Below are positions 8,668 through 20,770 of a stretch of 40,722 bases of DNA, in pieces; position 1 is the first letter of the stretch; each line of letters starts with the position of its first letter. This DNA comes from an uncultured bacterium (GTDB lineage Bacteria; Desulfobacterota; BSN033; UBA1163): positions 1 to 40,722 of the forward strand of contig CALIBK010000030.1 of NCBI GenBank assembly GCA_938045955.1, in the 5' to 3' direction. The translations under genes were made by a program, and so were the position numbers. The notes beneath the pieces were generated by a model. That model worked only from the letters and a program-made list of their open reading frames with translations, searched no databases and was not told where the DNA came from.

Positions 8668-9798
8668 ATGTCCTTTTTTGAAATTCAAAAGAGTGATCTA
8701 TTAAAAGGATTGAGCCTTATCCAAGGAATTACGGGACGTAGGACTACACTTCCTATTCTTTCCCATATCTTCATGGAATGGAAAGAAAACACCCTCTTTC
8801 TAATCGCTACAGATCTCGAAACAGGGATGAGAGAAAAAATAAAAGCTGAGGTTCATGAAGAGGGAAAGGCTTCAGTCTCGGCTAAGAAACTCTACGAGAT
8901 CGTAAGAGAACTTCCAGAAGGGAGAATTCAAATCAGAAAAAAAGAAAACCATTGGATTAATCTTACCTGTGAAAAATCAATTTTTAATCTTGTGGGATTG
9001 GACCCCGAAGAGTTTCCTTCTTTACCCTCCTTTCAAGAAAAACTATTTTCATTTATCCCTGGCCAGACCCTAAAGGAGATGATTGATAAAACAGTATTTG
9101 CAGCCTCCAGCGAAGAATCTCGTTATCACATTCACGGAATCCTCTTTATTCAACAAAAAATATATGGGAGAGAAGGATTAAGATTGGTTGCCACAGACGG
9201 ACATCGTCTCTCTTTGATTGATCGGGAATGTTCACCCATCAAAGGGATTGAAAAAGGGGTTCTTCTTCCTAAAAAGGGGGTCTTGGAAATCAAAAAGGTG
9301 TTAGGAGAGATTGAAGAGGATAAAGAAGTGGGTATCTATTTTAATCAAACTCATGGGTTTTTTCAAATGGGTTCTTCCATCGTCGTCCTTAGGCTGATCG
9401 AGGGGGAGTATCCGGATTACGAACAGGTGATCCCCAAGGATAATGACAAAATCATTAAAATAGAAAAAGAGGGTTTTTACGGTTGTTTAAGAAGAATTGC
9501 AACCATGGCCAGTGAACGATTAGAAGGAATAAAACTTTCTTTTCAAAGAAATCTATTAGAGCTTACTTCTTTTCACCCGGATTTTGGAGATGCCAAAGAA
9601 GAGTTAGACGTCCTTTACGAAGGTCCTCCATTGGAAGTGGGATTTAATGCAAGGTATTTACTGGAGGCCCTTCAGGTGATGGACACTCCCTTTATCATGA
9701 TGGAATTAAAAGATGAAGGAAGTCCCTGTACCCTTCGCCCCGAAACCTCCAGAGGTCCATCTGATCAACTCTGTATTGTCATGCCAATGAGGATTTAA
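8668..9798 (+). CDS. dnaN: DNA polymerase III sliding clamp (beta subunit)
   Basis: The beta clamp encircles DNA and tethers polymerase III. The 376-residue product has normal family length and the three-domain clamp layout. It starts with SFFEIQKSDLLKGL and contains TTLPILSH, VATDGHRLS in the middle domain and a C-terminus ending MPMRI, close to the usual MPMRL that lines the partner-binding pocket. ATG 8668 has a good GAGGAGAG ribosome-binding site. It is followed after only 33 bases by gyrB, with no recF between them. Confidence 0.97.
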   Translation: MSFFEIQKSDLLKGLSLIQGITGRRTTLPILSHIFMEWKENTLFLIATDLETGMREKIKAEVHEEGKASVSAKKLYEIVRELPEGRIQIRKKENHWINLTCEKSIFNLVGLDPEEFPSLPSFQEKLFSFIPGQTLKEMIDKTVFAASSEESRYHIHGILFIQQKIYGREGLRLVATDGHRLSLIDRECSPIKGIEKGVLLPKKGVLEIKKVLGEIEEDKEVGIYFNQTHGFFQMGSSIVVLRLIEGEYPDYEQVIPKDNDKIIKIEKEGFYGCLRRIATMASERLEGIKLSFQRNLLELTSFHPDFGDAKEELDVLYEGPPLEVGFNARYLLEALQVMDTPFIMMELKDEGSPCTLRPETSRGPSDQLCIVMPMRI

Positions 9799-12231
<2,433 letters not shown>

Positions 12232-12314
12232 GGATTCAACTCCTTGTATCCATCCTCGATGTCCTTTGATTTGAAGGAATAAAAAATCCCAAAAAGGAGA
12301 AATGAAGGAGAAAA

Positions 12315-13568
12315 ATGAATATTAAAGATTTAAAAAAGAAAAAGATTAATGAGTTGACCAAGATTGCAAAGGAACTCAATGTCGAGGGGGCAAGCGGAAT
12401 GAGGAAACAAGACCTCATTTTCGCTATTCTTCAAGCCCAGACCGAGAAGAATGGTCTTATTTTCGGGGAAGGGGTACTTGAAATTTTACCCGATGGATTC
12501 GGATTCCTCAGGGCCCCAGATTACAACTACTTGCCAGGACCGGATGATATCTACATTTCCCCTTCTCAAATTCGGAGATTCAATCTCCGGACCGGAGACA
12601 CGGTGTCAGGACAGATTCGACCCCCTAAGGACAATGAGCGTTACTTCGCGATGCTAAAAGTGGAGATGGTCAACTATGAAGATCCGGAGGTCGCTCGGGA
12701 TAAGATCCTCTTTGATAATCTTACCCCCGTTTATCCTATGGAAAGAATTCGTTTAGAGGTAGAGGGGGAGAGCGAAAATTATTCTGCCCGCGTGATGGAT
12801 CTACTGACTCCTATTGGGAAAGGACAACGGGGTTTAATCGTGGCAGCCCCCCGGACGGGGAAGACGATGCTTTTGCAGACCATTGCCCACAGCATTACAA
12901 AGAACCATAAAGAGATTGTCCTCATCGTCCTCCTCATTGACGAACGACCCGAAGAGGTCACCGATATGGAGCGTTCGGTCGATGCCGAGGTGATCAGTTC
13001 AACCTTTGATGAACCCCCTCAGAGACACGTCCAGGTGGCTGAAATGGTCATCGAGAAAGCCAAACGTTTGGTTGAACATCAAAAGGACGTGGTGATCCTT
13101 TTAGATAGTATCACTCGATTGGCGAGGGCTTATAATGCGGTCGTTCCTCCCAGCGGGAAGATCCTCTCCGGGGGGATCGATGCCAATGCCTTACAGAAAC
13201 CCAAGCGATTTTTTGGGGCTGCCAGAAATGTGGAAGAAGGGGGAAGTCTGACCATCATCGGAACCGCCCTCATTGATACGGGAAGCCGAATGGACGAAGT
13301 GATTTTTGAAGAGTTCAAGGGAACAGGGAATATGGAGATCCATTTGGATCGACGTCTCGTCGATCGAAGAGTCTTTCCCTCTATCGATATTCAGCGTTCA
13401 GGGACTCGAAAAGAAGAGCTCCTCATCCCTCCGAACGACCTTAACCGGATATGGCTTTTAAGAAAAGTGCTTCAGCCGATGAACACCGTAGAGAGTATGG
13501 AATTTCTCCTTGAGAAACTTCAGACTACCAAGAATAATCGGGAATTCCTTGATTCCATGAATCAATGA
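12315..13568 (+). CDS. rho: transcription termination factor Rho
   Basis: Rho is a hexameric RNA helicase that ends transcription at C-rich untranslated RNA. The 417-residue protein contains the N-terminal helix bundle ([19 protein letters not shown]), the cold-shock RNA-binding domain (about 50-120), Walker A in [12 protein letters not shown], Walker B in [16 protein letters not shown], and the R-loop region [16 protein letters not shown]. It has no large insertion. It lies 83 bases after gyrB with AAGGAGAAAA before its ATG, and precedes rpmE. Confidence 0.98.
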   Translation: MNIKDLKKKKINELTKIAKELNVEGASGMRKQDLIFAILQAQTEKNGLIFGEGVLEILPDGFGFLRAPDYNYLPGPDDIYISPSQIRRFNLRTGDTVSGQIRPPKDNERYFAMLKVEMVNYEDPEVARDKILFDNLTPVYPMERIRLEVEGESENYSARVMDLLTPIGKGQRGLIVAAPRTGKTMLLQTIAHSITKNHKEIVLIVLLIDERPEEVTDMERSVDAEVISSTFDEPPQRHVQVAEMVIEKAKRLVEHQKDVVILLDSITRLARAYNAVVPPSGKILSGGIDANALQKPKRFFGAARNVEEGGSLTIIGTALIDTGSRMDEVIFEEFKGTGNMEIHLDRRLVDRRVFPSIDIQRSGTRKEELLIPPNDLNRIWLLRKVLQPMNTVESMEFLLEKLQTTKNNREFLDSMNQ

Positions 13569-13622
13569 GAACCTGTTGAAAATCCCTTCGAAATCGGTAA
13601 AATAGAAACTGGAGGAGAGGAG

Positions 13623-13841
13623 ATGAAAAAAGATATCCATCCAAAACTTTATGATACCGTCATCAAATGTGCCTGCGGGGCTACGTTCGAGACGAGAAGT
13701 ACGCAAAAAGAGATCCATGTAGAGATCTGCTCGAATTGTCATCCCTTCTTTACAGGGAAACAGAAATTTGTAGATTCAGCTGGGCGAATTGAGCGATTTA
13801 AGAAGAAGTATGGAGATAAGCTGGAACCTAAGGAAGGATAA
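13623..13841 (+). CDS. rpmE: 50S ribosomal protein L31 (zinc-binding type)
   Basis: This is a 72-residue L31. It begins [19 protein letters not shown] and contains [16 protein letters not shown], giving the two cysteine pairs (CxC and CxxC) of the zinc-binding, non-paralogous form. The GGAGGAGAGG ribosome-binding site is strong. Pairing of rho with rpmE, followed by prfA and prmC, is a conserved order in many bacteria. Confidence 0.97.
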   Translation: MKKDIHPKLYDTVIKCACGATFETRSTQKEIHVEICSNCHPFFTGKQKFVDSAGRIERFKKKYGDKLEPKEG

Positions 13842-13941
13842 TTTTTTGACAGTCTTCTACCCTATAGAATCCTTCCGGAACGAGGATTCTCTCCAGGTCT
13901 ACCCACACGGCCACCTTTTCAAAGGACAGGATCTTCATCAT
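13828..13941 (-). CDS. possible 37-aa antisense small ORF (uncertain)
   Basis: The gap between rpmE and prfA (13842-14050) holds a minus-strand frame that starts ATG-ATG at 13941 and ends TAG at 13828, overlapping the 3' end of rpmE by 14 bases. The peptide begins [20 protein letters not shown]. Its composition looks protein-like, but the ribosome-binding site is poor (AAAAAAGG) and I recognise no family. It may be chance or a remnant. An 8-base perfect inverted repeat (13866-13873 with 13883-13890, 9-base loop) lies within it without a T tract, so it is not a clear terminator. Confidence 0.2.
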   Translation of the reverse strand: MMKILSFEKVAVWVDLERILVPEGFYRVEDCQKIILP

Positions 13942-14050
13942 TAGTGCCTTTTTTCGAGAAATTCCGGTTTTAGAAAAGTTTCCTTTTTAAACAAAGGAGG
14001 CTCAGGCTTTATGCTCTTTGATGATGAAGGAAGAAAGGGGAGCCAATAAA

Positions 14051-15136
14051 ATGTTTGAACGATTGGAAGAGGTAGAACATCGATACGAAACCCTTTCCCA
14101 TCTCTTGGGTCAACCCGAGATCATCCATAATCAAATAGAGTTTCAGAGGATCGCTAAGGAGTATGCCGAACTGGGAAGGGTGGTCGATCTCTATCGTAGG
14201 CTGAAGAAATTAGAGGAAGAAATCAGAGAGAATCGACTCCTTATGGAAAGTGGGGAAGACGAGGAGCTCAAACGATTAGCTAAAGAGGAGGTCACTCAAC
14301 TTCTGGAAGAGAAGGGAAAGGTAGAGAGAGACCTCCGGACCGCCCTTCTCCCTAAAGACCCCAATGATGAGAAGAATATTCTTTTGGAGATTCGGGCAGG
14401 CACAGGAGGAGAGGAGGCGGGACTCTTTGCTGCCGATCTCTTTCGGATGTATGCCAAATATGCTGAAAAGCAGAATTGGAAAGTAGAAATTCTTAATCGT
14501 CATTATACAGGAGTCGGTGGATTCAAGGAGATCATCGCATTGATCGAAGGGAAAGGGGTCTATAGCCGGTTAAAATATGAGAGTGGGGTTCACCGGGTAC
14601 AAAGGGTTCCCATTACTGAGTCCCAAGGAAGGATCCATACCTCCACGGTCACCGTGGCTATCCTTCCGGAGGCAGAGGAAGTGGAGGTGGAGATCGACCC
14701 CAATGACCTAAGAATTGATATATTTAGATCCTCTGGTCCAGGAGGTCAAAGTGTGAACACCACCGATTCTGCGGTCCGAATTACCCATCTTCCGACCGGG
14801 ATTGTGGTCTCATGTCAGGATGAGAAATCCCAACATAAAAATAAGGCAAAGGCTTTAAAAATCTTGAGAGCGAGACTATTGGAAAAAGCCAGACAAGAGA
14901 AGGAAAAGGAAATCTCCGAGAAGAGGAGAAATCAGGTAGGTACGGGAGAACGAAGTGAAAGGATTCGAACCTATAATTTCCCACAGGGAAGAGTGACCGA
15001 TCATCGGATTGGTCTGACCTTATATCGGTTAGATGAGATTCTGGAGGGAGACCTCGACGAGATTATCGATTCCCTGATTACTTACTATCAAACCGAGGCA
15101 CTGAAAAATAAAGATTCATCTTTGAAGGCAGAATGA
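14051..15136 (+). CDS. prfA: peptide chain release factor 1
   Basis: RF1 releases the peptide at UAA and UAG. The 361-residue product has the GGQ hydrolysis motif in [11 protein letters not shown], and PxT in the codon-reading segment ([14 protein letters not shown]), which marks RF1 rather than RF2 (SPF). The frame is open 11 codons upstream to ATG 14018, but ATG 14051 ([13 protein letters not shown]) gives the family length and has AGGGGAG eight bases upstream. Its stop overlaps the start of prmC (ATGA), and PrmC methylates the GGQ glutamine of this protein. Confidence 0.97.
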   Translation: MFERLEEVEHRYETLSHLLGQPEIIHNQIEFQRIAKEYAELGRVVDLYRRLKKLEEEIRENRLLMESGEDEELKRLAKEEVTQLLEEKGKVERDLRTALLPKDPNDEKNILLEIRAGTGGEEAGLFAADLFRMYAKYAEKQNWKVEILNRHYTGVGGFKEIIALIEGKGVYSRLKYESGVHRVQRVPITESQGRIHTSTVTVAILPEAEEVEVEIDPNDLRIDIFRSSGPGGQSVNTTDSAVRITHLPTGIVVSCQDEKSQHKNKAKALKILRARLLEKARQEKEKEISEKRRNQVGTGERSERIRTYNFPQGRVTDHRIGLTLYRLDEILEGDLDEIIDSLITYYQTEALKNKDSSLKAE

Positions 15137-15999
15137 CGGTCTTTGAGGCGTTGAACTGGGCCACCCATTATTTAAAAACTCATCGGATCCAAAACCCCAG
15201 ACTTCAGGCTGAACTCTTGCTCGGTCATTCCATGAACCAATCAAAAGAGGGACTCTATCTTCAGTTCCATCAGGAGATCTTGAAGGAAGTGGAAGAGAAA
15301 TTTAAAAAGTTAATTCTAAGAAGAGTTGCTGGAGAACCCCTTCAATATCTCCTGGGCTATCAAGAATTTTGGTCTATTCGGTTTAAGGTCGATCCGCGAG
15401 TTCTCATCCCCAGGCCAGAGACAGAGCATCTGGTGGAGGAGGCGATCTCTCTTCTATCAAAAAAAAGTTTGGAAAGCTTTCCTCTCGTATTAGAGTTGGG
15501 AACTGGTTGTGGAGCCATTGCAATCTCGCTTACCCGGGAATTAAAAAATCTTAGAATGATCGCTACCGACCTCTCAAAAGGGGCGATTGAGGTTGCAAAG
15601 GAGAACGCAAAGGACTCCGGGGTGATTCATCGGATAACCTTTATCGTGGGCGATCTCTTTGAATTTTTTTCACCTTTAAAAAGGCCTTTCGATCTGATCC
15701 TTTCTAATCCTCCTTATATTAAAGACGAAGAGATGGATCAATTGGCCCGAGAAATAAAAGATCATGAACCATGGATTGCTTTAAAAGGCGGAAGGGATGG
15801 GCTCGATTTCTATCGCCGAATTATCTCTCGATCTCCTCAGTATTTAAAGGGAGGAGGATGGCTTCTCTTGGAATTAGGGGAAGGTCAGGGAGAGAGGGTT
15901 TCAGAACTATTTGAATCTACAGGAGAGTTCAAAGACCCCATCCTCGTAAAGGACCTCTCAGGAATAGAAAGGGTGATTAAAGCCCAAAGATTGGGATAA
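15133..15999 (+). CDS. prmC: release factor glutamine methyltransferase PrmC
   Basis: PrmC uses S-adenosylmethionine to N5-methylate the glutamine of the release-factor GGQ motif. The 288-residue protein has an N-terminal helical domain, the SAM-binding motif [15 protein letters not shown], and the diagnostic NPPY ([10 protein letters not shown]) that contacts the substrate glutamine. It overlaps prfA by ATGA, indicating translational coupling with its substrate gene, and is followed by murA after 22 bases. Confidence 0.96.
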   Translation: MTVFEALNWATHYLKTHRIQNPRLQAELLLGHSMNQSKEGLYLQFHQEILKEVEEKFKKLILRRVAGEPLQYLLGYQEFWSIRFKVDPRVLIPRPETEHLVEEAISLLSKKSLESFPLVLELGTGCGAIAISLTRELKNLRMIATDLSKGAIEVAKENAKDSGVIHRITFIVGDLFEFFSPLKRPFDLILSNPPYIKDEEMDQLAREIKDHEPWIALKGGRDGLDFYRRIISRSPQYLKGGGWLLLELGEGQGERVSELFESTGEFKDPILVKDLSGIERVIKAQRLG

Positions 16000-16021
16000 A
16001 GACGGAATAAGGGTTTGAACA

Positions 16022-17272
16022 ATGGATCGTATCATTATTCAAGGGGGAGAGAGACTGATCGGGGAAGTGGAGGTGAGTGGTTCAAAAAATGCCTCTCTTC
16101 CCATCTTTGCGGCCTGTATTCTCACCGAGGGGGAAAACCTCTTTCAAAATATCCCTAAATTAAAAGATATCGAGACCATAAGTAAAGTTCTCAGAACCCT
16201 CGGGGTGAGAGTGGATCAGGAAGAGGATCATACCTATCGAATCGATGCCCAAGGAGTTCCATATTGTGAAGCTCCTTATGATTTAGTGAAGACCATGAGA
16301 GCTTCCATTCTGGTTCTTGGTCCCCTGGTAGCCAGAAAGGGGGAAGCGGTTGTTTCTCTGCCGGGAGGATGTGCGATTGGAGCCCGTCCTATCAATCTTC
16401 ATCTTATGGGACTGGAGGCCATGGGAGCAAAGATAGAACTCCGAAAAGGTTATGTCCAGGCAAAGGCAGATCGGTTAAGAGGAGCAGAAATTGCCTTTGA
16501 TACTCCCACCGTCACTGGAACAGAAAACCTAATGATGGCAGCCACTCTTGCAAAAGGAAAGACGATTCTTAGAAATGCTGCGATGGAGCCAGAAGTGGCG
16601 GAGCTCGCTAAGGTGCTCAATAAAATGGGGGCGAGGATTGAAGGAGCTGGGACAAGCACGATAATCATCGAAGGGGTGGAAGGTCTCTCCGGGGTGAAGC
16701 ATACCGTTATCCCAGACCGAATTGAGGCTGGAACCTTTATGGTGGCAGCTGGATTGACACGAGGGAATATAAAACTGATTAACTGTCCCCTTGAGCATTT
16801 GGAGGCTGTGGTCTATAAGTTGAGAGAGGCAGGGGTAGAGATTGAACCTGAGGGAGATGGGGTGCGGGTGATTGGAAATACAAGGATTCGGAGCACCGAT
16901 GTCAAAACCCAACCCTATCCTGGGTTTCCCACAGACATGCAGGCCCAATTTATGGTCCTGATGTCACTGGCGAGAGGATTGAGCGTGATTACAGAAACAA
17001 TCTTTGAGAATCGATTCATTCATGTGAATGAGTTGCTTCGAATGGGAGCAAATATTCGAATCAAAGGGAATACAGCGATCATCCAAGGGGTCGACCATCT
17101 GAGCGGGGCCCCTGTGATGGCTACTGACCTGAGGGCAAGCGCCTCGCTCGTTCTGGCCGGGTTGGTCGCCGAAGGGGTCACCGAGGTCTCCAGAGTTTAC
17201 CACCTGGATCGTGGCTATGAAAGACTGGATCAGAAACTTGCAGGAGTGGGGGCAAACATCCGAAGAGTTTAG
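16022..17272 (+). CDS. murA: UDP-N-acetylglucosamine 1-carboxyvinyltransferase MurA
   Basis: MurA transfers enolpyruvate from PEP to UDP-GlcNAc, the first committed step of peptidoglycan synthesis. The 416-residue protein opens with the conserved [10 protein letters not shown] and contains the active-site loop [11 protein letters not shown] with the catalytic Cys that fosfomycin alkylates. Asp-containing DRIEAGTF and [10 protein letters not shown] are also family marks. It follows prmC within a continuous plus-strand operon and precedes hisD by 12 bases. Confidence 0.97.
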   Translation: MDRIIIQGGERLIGEVEVSGSKNASLPIFAACILTEGENLFQNIPKLKDIETISKVLRTLGVRVDQEEDHTYRIDAQGVPYCEAPYDLVKTMRASILVLGPLVARKGEAVVSLPGGCAIGARPINLHLMGLEAMGAKIELRKGYVQAKADRLRGAEIAFDTPTVTGTENLMMAATLAKGKTILRNAAMEPEVAELAKVLNKMGARIEGAGTSTIIIEGVEGLSGVKHTVIPDRIEAGTFMVAAGLTRGNIKLINCPLEHLEAVVYKLREAGVEIEPEGDGVRVIGNTRIRSTDVKTQPYPGFPTDMQAQFMVLMSLARGLSVITETIFENRFIHVNELLRMGANIRIKGNTAIIQGVDHLSGAPVMATDLRASASLVLAGLVAEGVTEVSRVYHLDRGYERLDQKLAGVGANIRRV

Positions 17273-17284
17273 GAGCTACCAAGA

Positions 17285-18577
17285 ATGATAAAAATTCTTA
17301 GATTTGGGGAGAGAGGGTTCGAACAATATCTTAGGACCATAGAGAGGAGGATGGAGGAAGAATCGAAGGGAATTGAAAAAGAGGTTCTTTCGATTATCGA
17401 AAAGGTGAGAAAAGAAGGGGATAGGGCTCTTCTCCATTATACTTCTCGATTCGATAGGATTCGACTCTCCTCTCATGAACTTCGTGTTGGAAGAGATGAG
17501 ATTCAAGAGGCCTATCGAGAGGTTCCCTCTGATTTTTTAAAAACTTTGTTAAAAGCCTCTTCGCGGATCCGGAGGTTTCATCAGCTCACGAAGAAGACCC
17601 TCCATACGACATGGGTGGAAAGAGGAATTCGAATTGAGCAGGTCGGGAGGCCTTTAGGTCGAGTCGGGGTCTATATCCCTGGAGGAAAGGCCTCTTATCC
17701 ATCGACCGTTCTAATGGCAACCATCCCTGCAAAGGTGGCAGGAGTGGGTGAGATCATCCTGACGACTCCTCCTCAGCCAGAAGGGATCAATCCTGCGGTT
17801 CTGGTGGCTGCGGATTTGGCTGGAGCCAGCCGAATCTACCGGGTGGGTGGCGTTCAGGCCATCGGTGCCCTCGCTTATGGAACGGAGACGATTCCTCGAG
17901 TTGATAAGATTGTTGGGCCAGGGAATCGTTACGTCGCTATGGCAAAGCGACTCGTCTACGGCAAAGTCGATATTGACATGATTGCCGGGCCAAGTGAGAT
18001 CGTCATCATCTCTGACGGAGAAGTCCCTCCCTCTTTCATCGCCTCAGACCTTATCTCCCAGGCTGAGCACGATGAGATGGCCCTTCCGGTCCTTATTACT
18101 CCCTCTGAACCCTTTGCCCAAAAGGTGAAGGAGGAATTGAAGAGGCAGCTTCGATTTCTCAAAAGGTATCAAATCGCGAGAGTTAGTTTAGAGAAGCGAG
18201 GGGCTTTCCTGATCGTCAAGGATCTTTCCCAGGCCATTGAGCTGGCAAATCGGATTGCCCCTGAGCATTTAGAGCTCTGTGTAAAAAAGCCAGCATCTTT
18301 TAAAAAGGCGATCAGGAATGCTGGAGCCGTATTTCTTGGGCCTTATACCCCTGAAGCGATTGGTGATTACTTAGCAGGCCCAAACCATATTCTTCCAACC
18401 TTAGGAACAGCAAGATTCTTTTCCGCTCTGGGGGTGGAGGATTTCTACAAACGGACCCACTTCATTCAATTTGAGCGAAAGCGCCTGGTTCAATTTGCTA
18501 AGGATCTTGAAAGGTTTACCCGGTGGGAAGGCCTGGAGGGTCATTACCAAGCGATCCAGGCAAGAATAGAAGAATAA
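17285..18577 (+). CDS. hisD: histidinol dehydrogenase
   Basis: HisD performs the last two NAD-dependent oxidations of histidine synthesis, histidinol to histidine. The 430-residue sequence is full length. It includes RVGVYIPGGKASYPSTVLM, GPGNRYVAMAKRLVYG, DMIAGPSEI, the zinc and catalytic region SQAEHDEMA, and EHLEL with the later GPNHILPT. It lies between murA and hisB; hisG, hisC, hisH, hisF and hisI are not in the window. Confidence 0.97.
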   Translation: MIKILRFGERGFEQYLRTIERRMEEESKGIEKEVLSIIEKVRKEGDRALLHYTSRFDRIRLSSHELRVGRDEIQEAYREVPSDFLKTLLKASSRIRRFHQLTKKTLHTTWVERGIRIEQVGRPLGRVGVYIPGGKASYPSTVLMATIPAKVAGVGEIILTTPPQPEGINPAVLVAADLAGASRIYRVGGVQAIGALAYGTETIPRVDKIVGPGNRYVAMAKRLVYGKVDIDMIAGPSEIVIISDGEVPPSFIASDLISQAEHDEMALPVLITPSEPFAQKVKEELKRQLRFLKRYQIARVSLEKRGAFLIVKDLSQAIELANRIAPEHLELCVKKPASFKKAIRNAGAVFLGPYTPEAIGDYLAGPNHILPTLGTARFFSALGVEDFYKRTHFIQFERKRLVQFAKDLERFTRWEGLEGHYQAIQARIEE

Positions 18578-18588
18578 AAGGAGCGATC

Positions 18589-19182
18589 GTGAAGAGACAT
18601 CGAAAGGCAGAGATTCATAGAAAGACAAAAGAAACAGAAATCACTCTAAAAATAGATCTGGATGGTTCAGGAAAACACTCCATTCAAACGAGAATCCCTT
18701 TTTTTGATCATATGCTCCGACTGTTAGCCTATCATAGTGCGGTAGACCTTATCCTTAAAGCGAAGGGCGACCCAGAGGTGGATGCCCATCATACCGTTGA
18801 AGATGTGGGGATCTGTTTGGGCGAAGGATTGCGAAAGGCCTTAGGAGAGATGAAAGGGATCCGGAGATACGGGATGGCTCTGATTCCGATGGATGAAACC
18901 TTGGCCTCCATAGCTTTAGACCTCTCCATGAGGCCCTCTCTGGTCTTTCATATGAAGCCCAAAAGATCAAGGATCGGGAGTTTTGATCTTGAGCTGGTGG
19001 AGGAGTTTTTTAAAGCCTTCTCTAACCATGGAAAATTTACCCTTCATATCAATCTTCTTTATGGAAGAAACAGCCACCACATGGTGGAGGCCGTTTTTAA
19101 AGGTATGGGGAGAGCCTTGAGAGAAGCAGTCTCACGGGATGAACGATTAACGGAGGTTCCCTCCACAAAGGGAATTCTTTGA
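18589..19182 (+). CDS. hisB: imidazoleglycerol-phosphate dehydratase
   Basis: This enzyme dehydrates imidazole-glycerol phosphate in histidine synthesis. It is the single-domain form (197 aa) without a fused histidinol-phosphatase. Manganese-binding His clusters are visible in FFDHMLRLLAYHS, DAHHTVEDVG and SHHMVEAVFKG, and the C-terminus PSTKGIL is typical. The frame is open upstream into hisD, but GTG 18589 has AAGGAG five bases before it and gives the family N-terminus. It starts 11 bases after hisD. Confidence 0.96.
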   Translation: MKRHRKAEIHRKTKETEITLKIDLDGSGKHSIQTRIPFFDHMLRLLAYHSAVDLILKAKGDPEVDAHHTVEDVGICLGEGLRKALGEMKGIRRYGMALIPMDETLASIALDLSMRPSLVFHMKPKRSRIGSFDLELVEEFFKAFSNHGKFTLHINLLYGRNSHHMVEAVFKGMGRALREAVSRDERLTEVPSTKGIL

Positions 19183-19193
19183 GGGAGGAATGA

Positions 19194-20030
19194 ATGATGA
19201 ACGAGGTGAAGGTTGGGGAGATTCGAATCGGAAAGGGAAATCCAATGATTCTGATTGCAGGCCCCTGCATCCTTGAAGGCGAGGCGATGGCTCTCAGGAT
19301 TGCAGAAGAGTTAAAAAGGATCTGCGAGTCCTTAAAAATCCCATATATCTTTAAAGCATCCTACGAAAAAGACAACCGGGGTTCAGAAAAGGCCTATAGG
19401 GGCCCGGGGATCCGGGAAGGACTGAGAATCCTTTCGAAGGTGAGGGAAGAGTTTGGGATCCCTGTCCTCTCGGATGTCCATCGAATGGAAGATGTGGATC
19501 AGGCCAAAGAAGTCTTGGATATCATTCAAGTCCCGGCCTTTCTCTGCCAGCAGACCAGTCTCCTGATCAAAGTCGGAGAATCTGGAAAAGTCGTCAATAT
19601 CAAAAAGGGCCAGTTTATGGCCCCAGAGAATATGGCTGGAGCGGTGAGAAAGGTTTACAGTACAGGGAATCACCAGGTCCTCCTCACAGAAAGGGGAACC
19701 TGTTTTGGTTACAATAAGCTCATTTCAGATTTCTGTTCTATACCCATCATGCAGGAGATCGGATGCCCAGTGATTTTTGATGCCACCCATGTGGTCCGTA
19801 ACTACGGGATTCCGAGTGAGGATCCGAGAGGAGGAAGCCCTCAGTTTGTTCCATATCTTGTTCGAGGTGCAGTCGCGGTGGGATGTAATGGACTCTTCAT
19901 TGAGACTCATCCCGTTCCCAGGGAAGCTCTCTGTGATGCCTCAAGCATGATTCCTCTTAAAGAGATGGAAACTCTTCTTCGGCAGGCTAAGGCAATCCAT
20001 GAAATGGTGAGAGGCTGGGGAATCGCTTAA
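19194..20030 (+). CDS. kdsA: 3-deoxy-8-phosphooctulonate synthase
   Basis: KdsA condenses PEP with arabinose 5-phosphate to make Kdo-8-phosphate, the precursor of the LPS inner core. This implies a Gram-negative outer membrane. The 278-residue protein carries LIAGPCILEG near the start, FKASYEKDNRGS, the CQQTSLL segment, GQFMAPENM, the FDATHVVRNYG metal-binding region and IETHPVP. Two adjacent ATGs (19194 and 19197) follow GGGAGG; either could be used. It sits among murA, his genes and an aldolase. Confidence 0.97.
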   Translation: MMNEVKVGEIRIGKGNPMILIAGPCILEGEAMALRIAEELKRICESLKIPYIFKASYEKDNRGSEKAYRGPGIREGLRILSKVREEFGIPVLSDVHRMEDVDQAKEVLDIIQVPAFLCQQTSLLIKVGESGKVVNIKKGQFMAPENMAGAVRKVYSTGNHQVLLTERGTCFGYNKLISDFCSIPIMQEIGCPVIFDATHVVRNYGIPSEDPRGGSPQFVPYLVRGAVAVGCNGLFIETHPVPREALCDASSMIPLKEMETLLRQAKAIHEMVRGWGIA

Positions 20031-20116
20031 AAAATGGGTTATTCACCAGGGGAACCCGAGGGTATCGGGAGGTTTAGCCCTTTGTGTTTTTGAATCCGAG
20101 AGAGGAGAGACGGATT

Positions 20117-20770
20117 ATGAAGATCTTCATTGATACGGCAAATCTAAAAGAGATTAAAAAAGCAAAGGCCCTGGGACTGGTCGATGGCGTCACGACGAAT
20201 CCCACCCTTCTGGCAAGAGAGGAGGAGGATCCAGAAACCCTGATTCGAAAGATCTCCAGCGAGGTAAAAGGCCCGATCAATGTAGAGGTGACAGGAATCA
20301 CCTATGAAGAAATATTGAAGGAGGCTAAGATTTTAACTACATGGGGAGAAGAGATCGTCATCAAAATTCCTGTGAATGAGGAAGGCTTAAGGGCAGTAAA
20401 GACTCTTTCTCAGGAAGGGATCAAAACCAATGTCACTCTAATCTTTAGTCCAAGCCAGGCCATTCTGGCTGCAAAAGCGGGGGCCACCTATATCTGTCCA
20501 TTTTTGGGAAGATTAGATGATATCAGTTTCAATGGTCTTGAACTCATTCGACAGATCAGAGAGATTTATCAGAACTACAATGAGTTTCAAACCAAAATTA
20601 TAGTAGCGAGCGTAAGGCATCCCCTCCATGTGATCGAAGCGGCCAAGATGGGAGCCGAAATCGTTACGGTTCCTCCTGCTATTCTTGAACAGATGGTGAA
20701 ACATCCTTTGACCGATCGTGGAATTTCACAATTCCTTGAGGATGCAAGGAAGATCAGGGAGAAGAGATGA
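20117..20770 (+). CDS. fsa: transaldolase-like / fructose-6-phosphate aldolase family protein
   Basis: This is a class I aldolase of the small transaldolase/FSA (TalC) subfamily, acting on C3 units such as dihydroxyacetone or sedoheptulose/fructose phosphates. The 217-residue length fits this subfamily. Visible marks are KIFIDTANLKEI, DGVTTNPTL, the Schiff-base Lys in VIKIPVNEEGLRA, TLIFSPSQA, PFLGRLDDI and ASVRHP. Which activity dominates cannot be read from sequence. ATG 20117 was chosen over the upstream ATG 20084 because the family starts MKIFIDTAN. It overlaps the next gene by ATGA. Confidence 0.88.
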   Translation: MKIFIDTANLKEIKKAKALGLVDGVTTNPTLLAREEEDPETLIRKISSEVKGPINVEVTGITYEEILKEAKILTTWGEEIVIKIPVNEEGLRAVKTLSQEGIKTNVTLIFSPSQAILAAKAGATYICPFLGRLDDISFNGLELIRQIREIYQNYNEFQTKIIVASVRHPLHVIEAAKMGAEIVTVPPAILEQMVKHPLTDRGISQFLEDARKIREKR

